This document shows, one piece after another, positions 63,933 through 64,000 of a DNA stretch of 64,000 nt; the first letter of the stretch is position 1, and each line of letters begins with the position of its first letter. The notes beneath the pieces are model-generated. The model saw nothing but the letters and a program-made list of their open reading frames with translations, was not told the DNA's origin and ran no database searches. The DNA is taken from contig NZ_JACJJG010000007.1 of the NCBI RefSeq assembly GCF_016899855.1, forward strand, positions 1-64,000, read 5' to 3'. A program made the translations under genes and the position numbers. Source of the stretch: Marseilla massiliensis. Its GTDB lineage: Bacteria > Bacteroidota > Bacteroidia > Bacteroidales > Bacteroidaceae.

Positions 63933-64000
63933 ATCCCTGCCACCTTGATGTTACCGAATGACTTGCTCAACTTGTCGCCCAGCATCGTGAGGTCGTTATC
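63929..64000 (-). CDS. Partial hypothetical gene, C-terminal end only
   Basis: The last 23 codons of a gene that starts beyond the window: NDLTMLGDKLSKSFGNIKVAGI then TGA, overlapping the next ATG by 4 nt. This coupling shows that it belongs to the same operon of the mobile element. Too short to assign. Confidence 0.6.
   Translation of the reverse strand, partial: DNDLTMLGDKLSKSFGNIKVAGI

Noticed and set aside
56449-64000. Direct repeat of the tRNA-Arg 3' end as right attachment site
   Set aside because: I found no second copy of the T-arm and acceptor sequence to the right, so an att pair cannot be shown within this window.

Overview
This window is a stretch of Bacteroidales chromosome, most likely from a Prevotella-like gut or oral anaerobe (the family is inference). 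The evidence is the gene content (RnfBCDGEA with an RseC-like protein, a long NusB, DUF5606, DUF4105, a SecA of about 1,120 residues, a FeoA-FeoB fusion, a GLUG-repeat surface protein with a probable type IX secretion tail) and many promoters of the Bacteroidetes type, TTTG-N20-TAnnTTTG. The right end (about 56.5-64 kb) is accessory DNA: insertion-sequence remnants, an efflux pair with its regulator, and part of a mobilizable element that looks richer in G+C than the core.

Layout. 0.1-5.9 kb: rseC-rnfBCDGEA operon on the minus strand, an ion-pumping ferredoxin:NAD oxidoreductase, with a perfect 22-bp palindrome between its promoter and first gene. 6.4-10.2 kb: hypothetical protein, GH10-like glycosidase, alanine dehydrogenase. 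10.3-15.1 kb: nusB-yajC-ybbR-coaE-DUF5606-nth-DUF2461 cluster. 15.2-17.5 kb: rplY-pth-S4-purN on plus. 17.7-31.1 kb, all minus: acetylesterase, hisS, purA, a Fur-like regulator, AlkD-like, dipeptidyl peptidase III, AraC-type regulator, TtcA-like, a fused Nfn-type transhydrogenase, serS, rpmA, rplU. 32-35 kb plus: PD40 protein, uridine phosphorylase, esterase. 35.2-39.5 kb minus: PpiD/SurA-like foldase, LptC, outer-membrane protein (envelope biogenesis). 40-47 kb plus: DUF4105, a degenerate alkaline-phosphatase-fold protein, secA, ABC ATPase. 47.5-55.4 kb plus: giant GLUG protein, feoAB, BASS-like transporter, aldo/keto reductase remnant. 55.8-56.5 kb: glutaredoxin-like protein and tRNA-Arg(ACG). 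56.5-64 kb: mobile DNA.

The genes work together in several blocks: Rnf and the fused Nfn protein connect ferredoxin, NADH and NADPH pools; PpiD, LptC, SecA, YajC and the outer-membrane protein serve envelope export; nusB, rplY, rpmA, rplU, hisS, serS, tRNA-Arg and pth serve translation and transcription.

The most notable unexplained signal is a family of intergenic arrays built from degenerate units repeating at exactly 22 nt (two helical turns), found in at least seven intergenic regions (6.0, 8.9, 17.6, 31.5, 39.7, 47.2 and 51.0 kb). The largest has seven contiguous units. I do not recognise it as a described repeat class. Other points worth a second look are the palindromic candidate operator of the rnf operon, an orphan promoter facing gene-free DNA, the phosphatase pseudoenzyme next to secA, and a relaxase gene interrupted by one in-frame amber codon.
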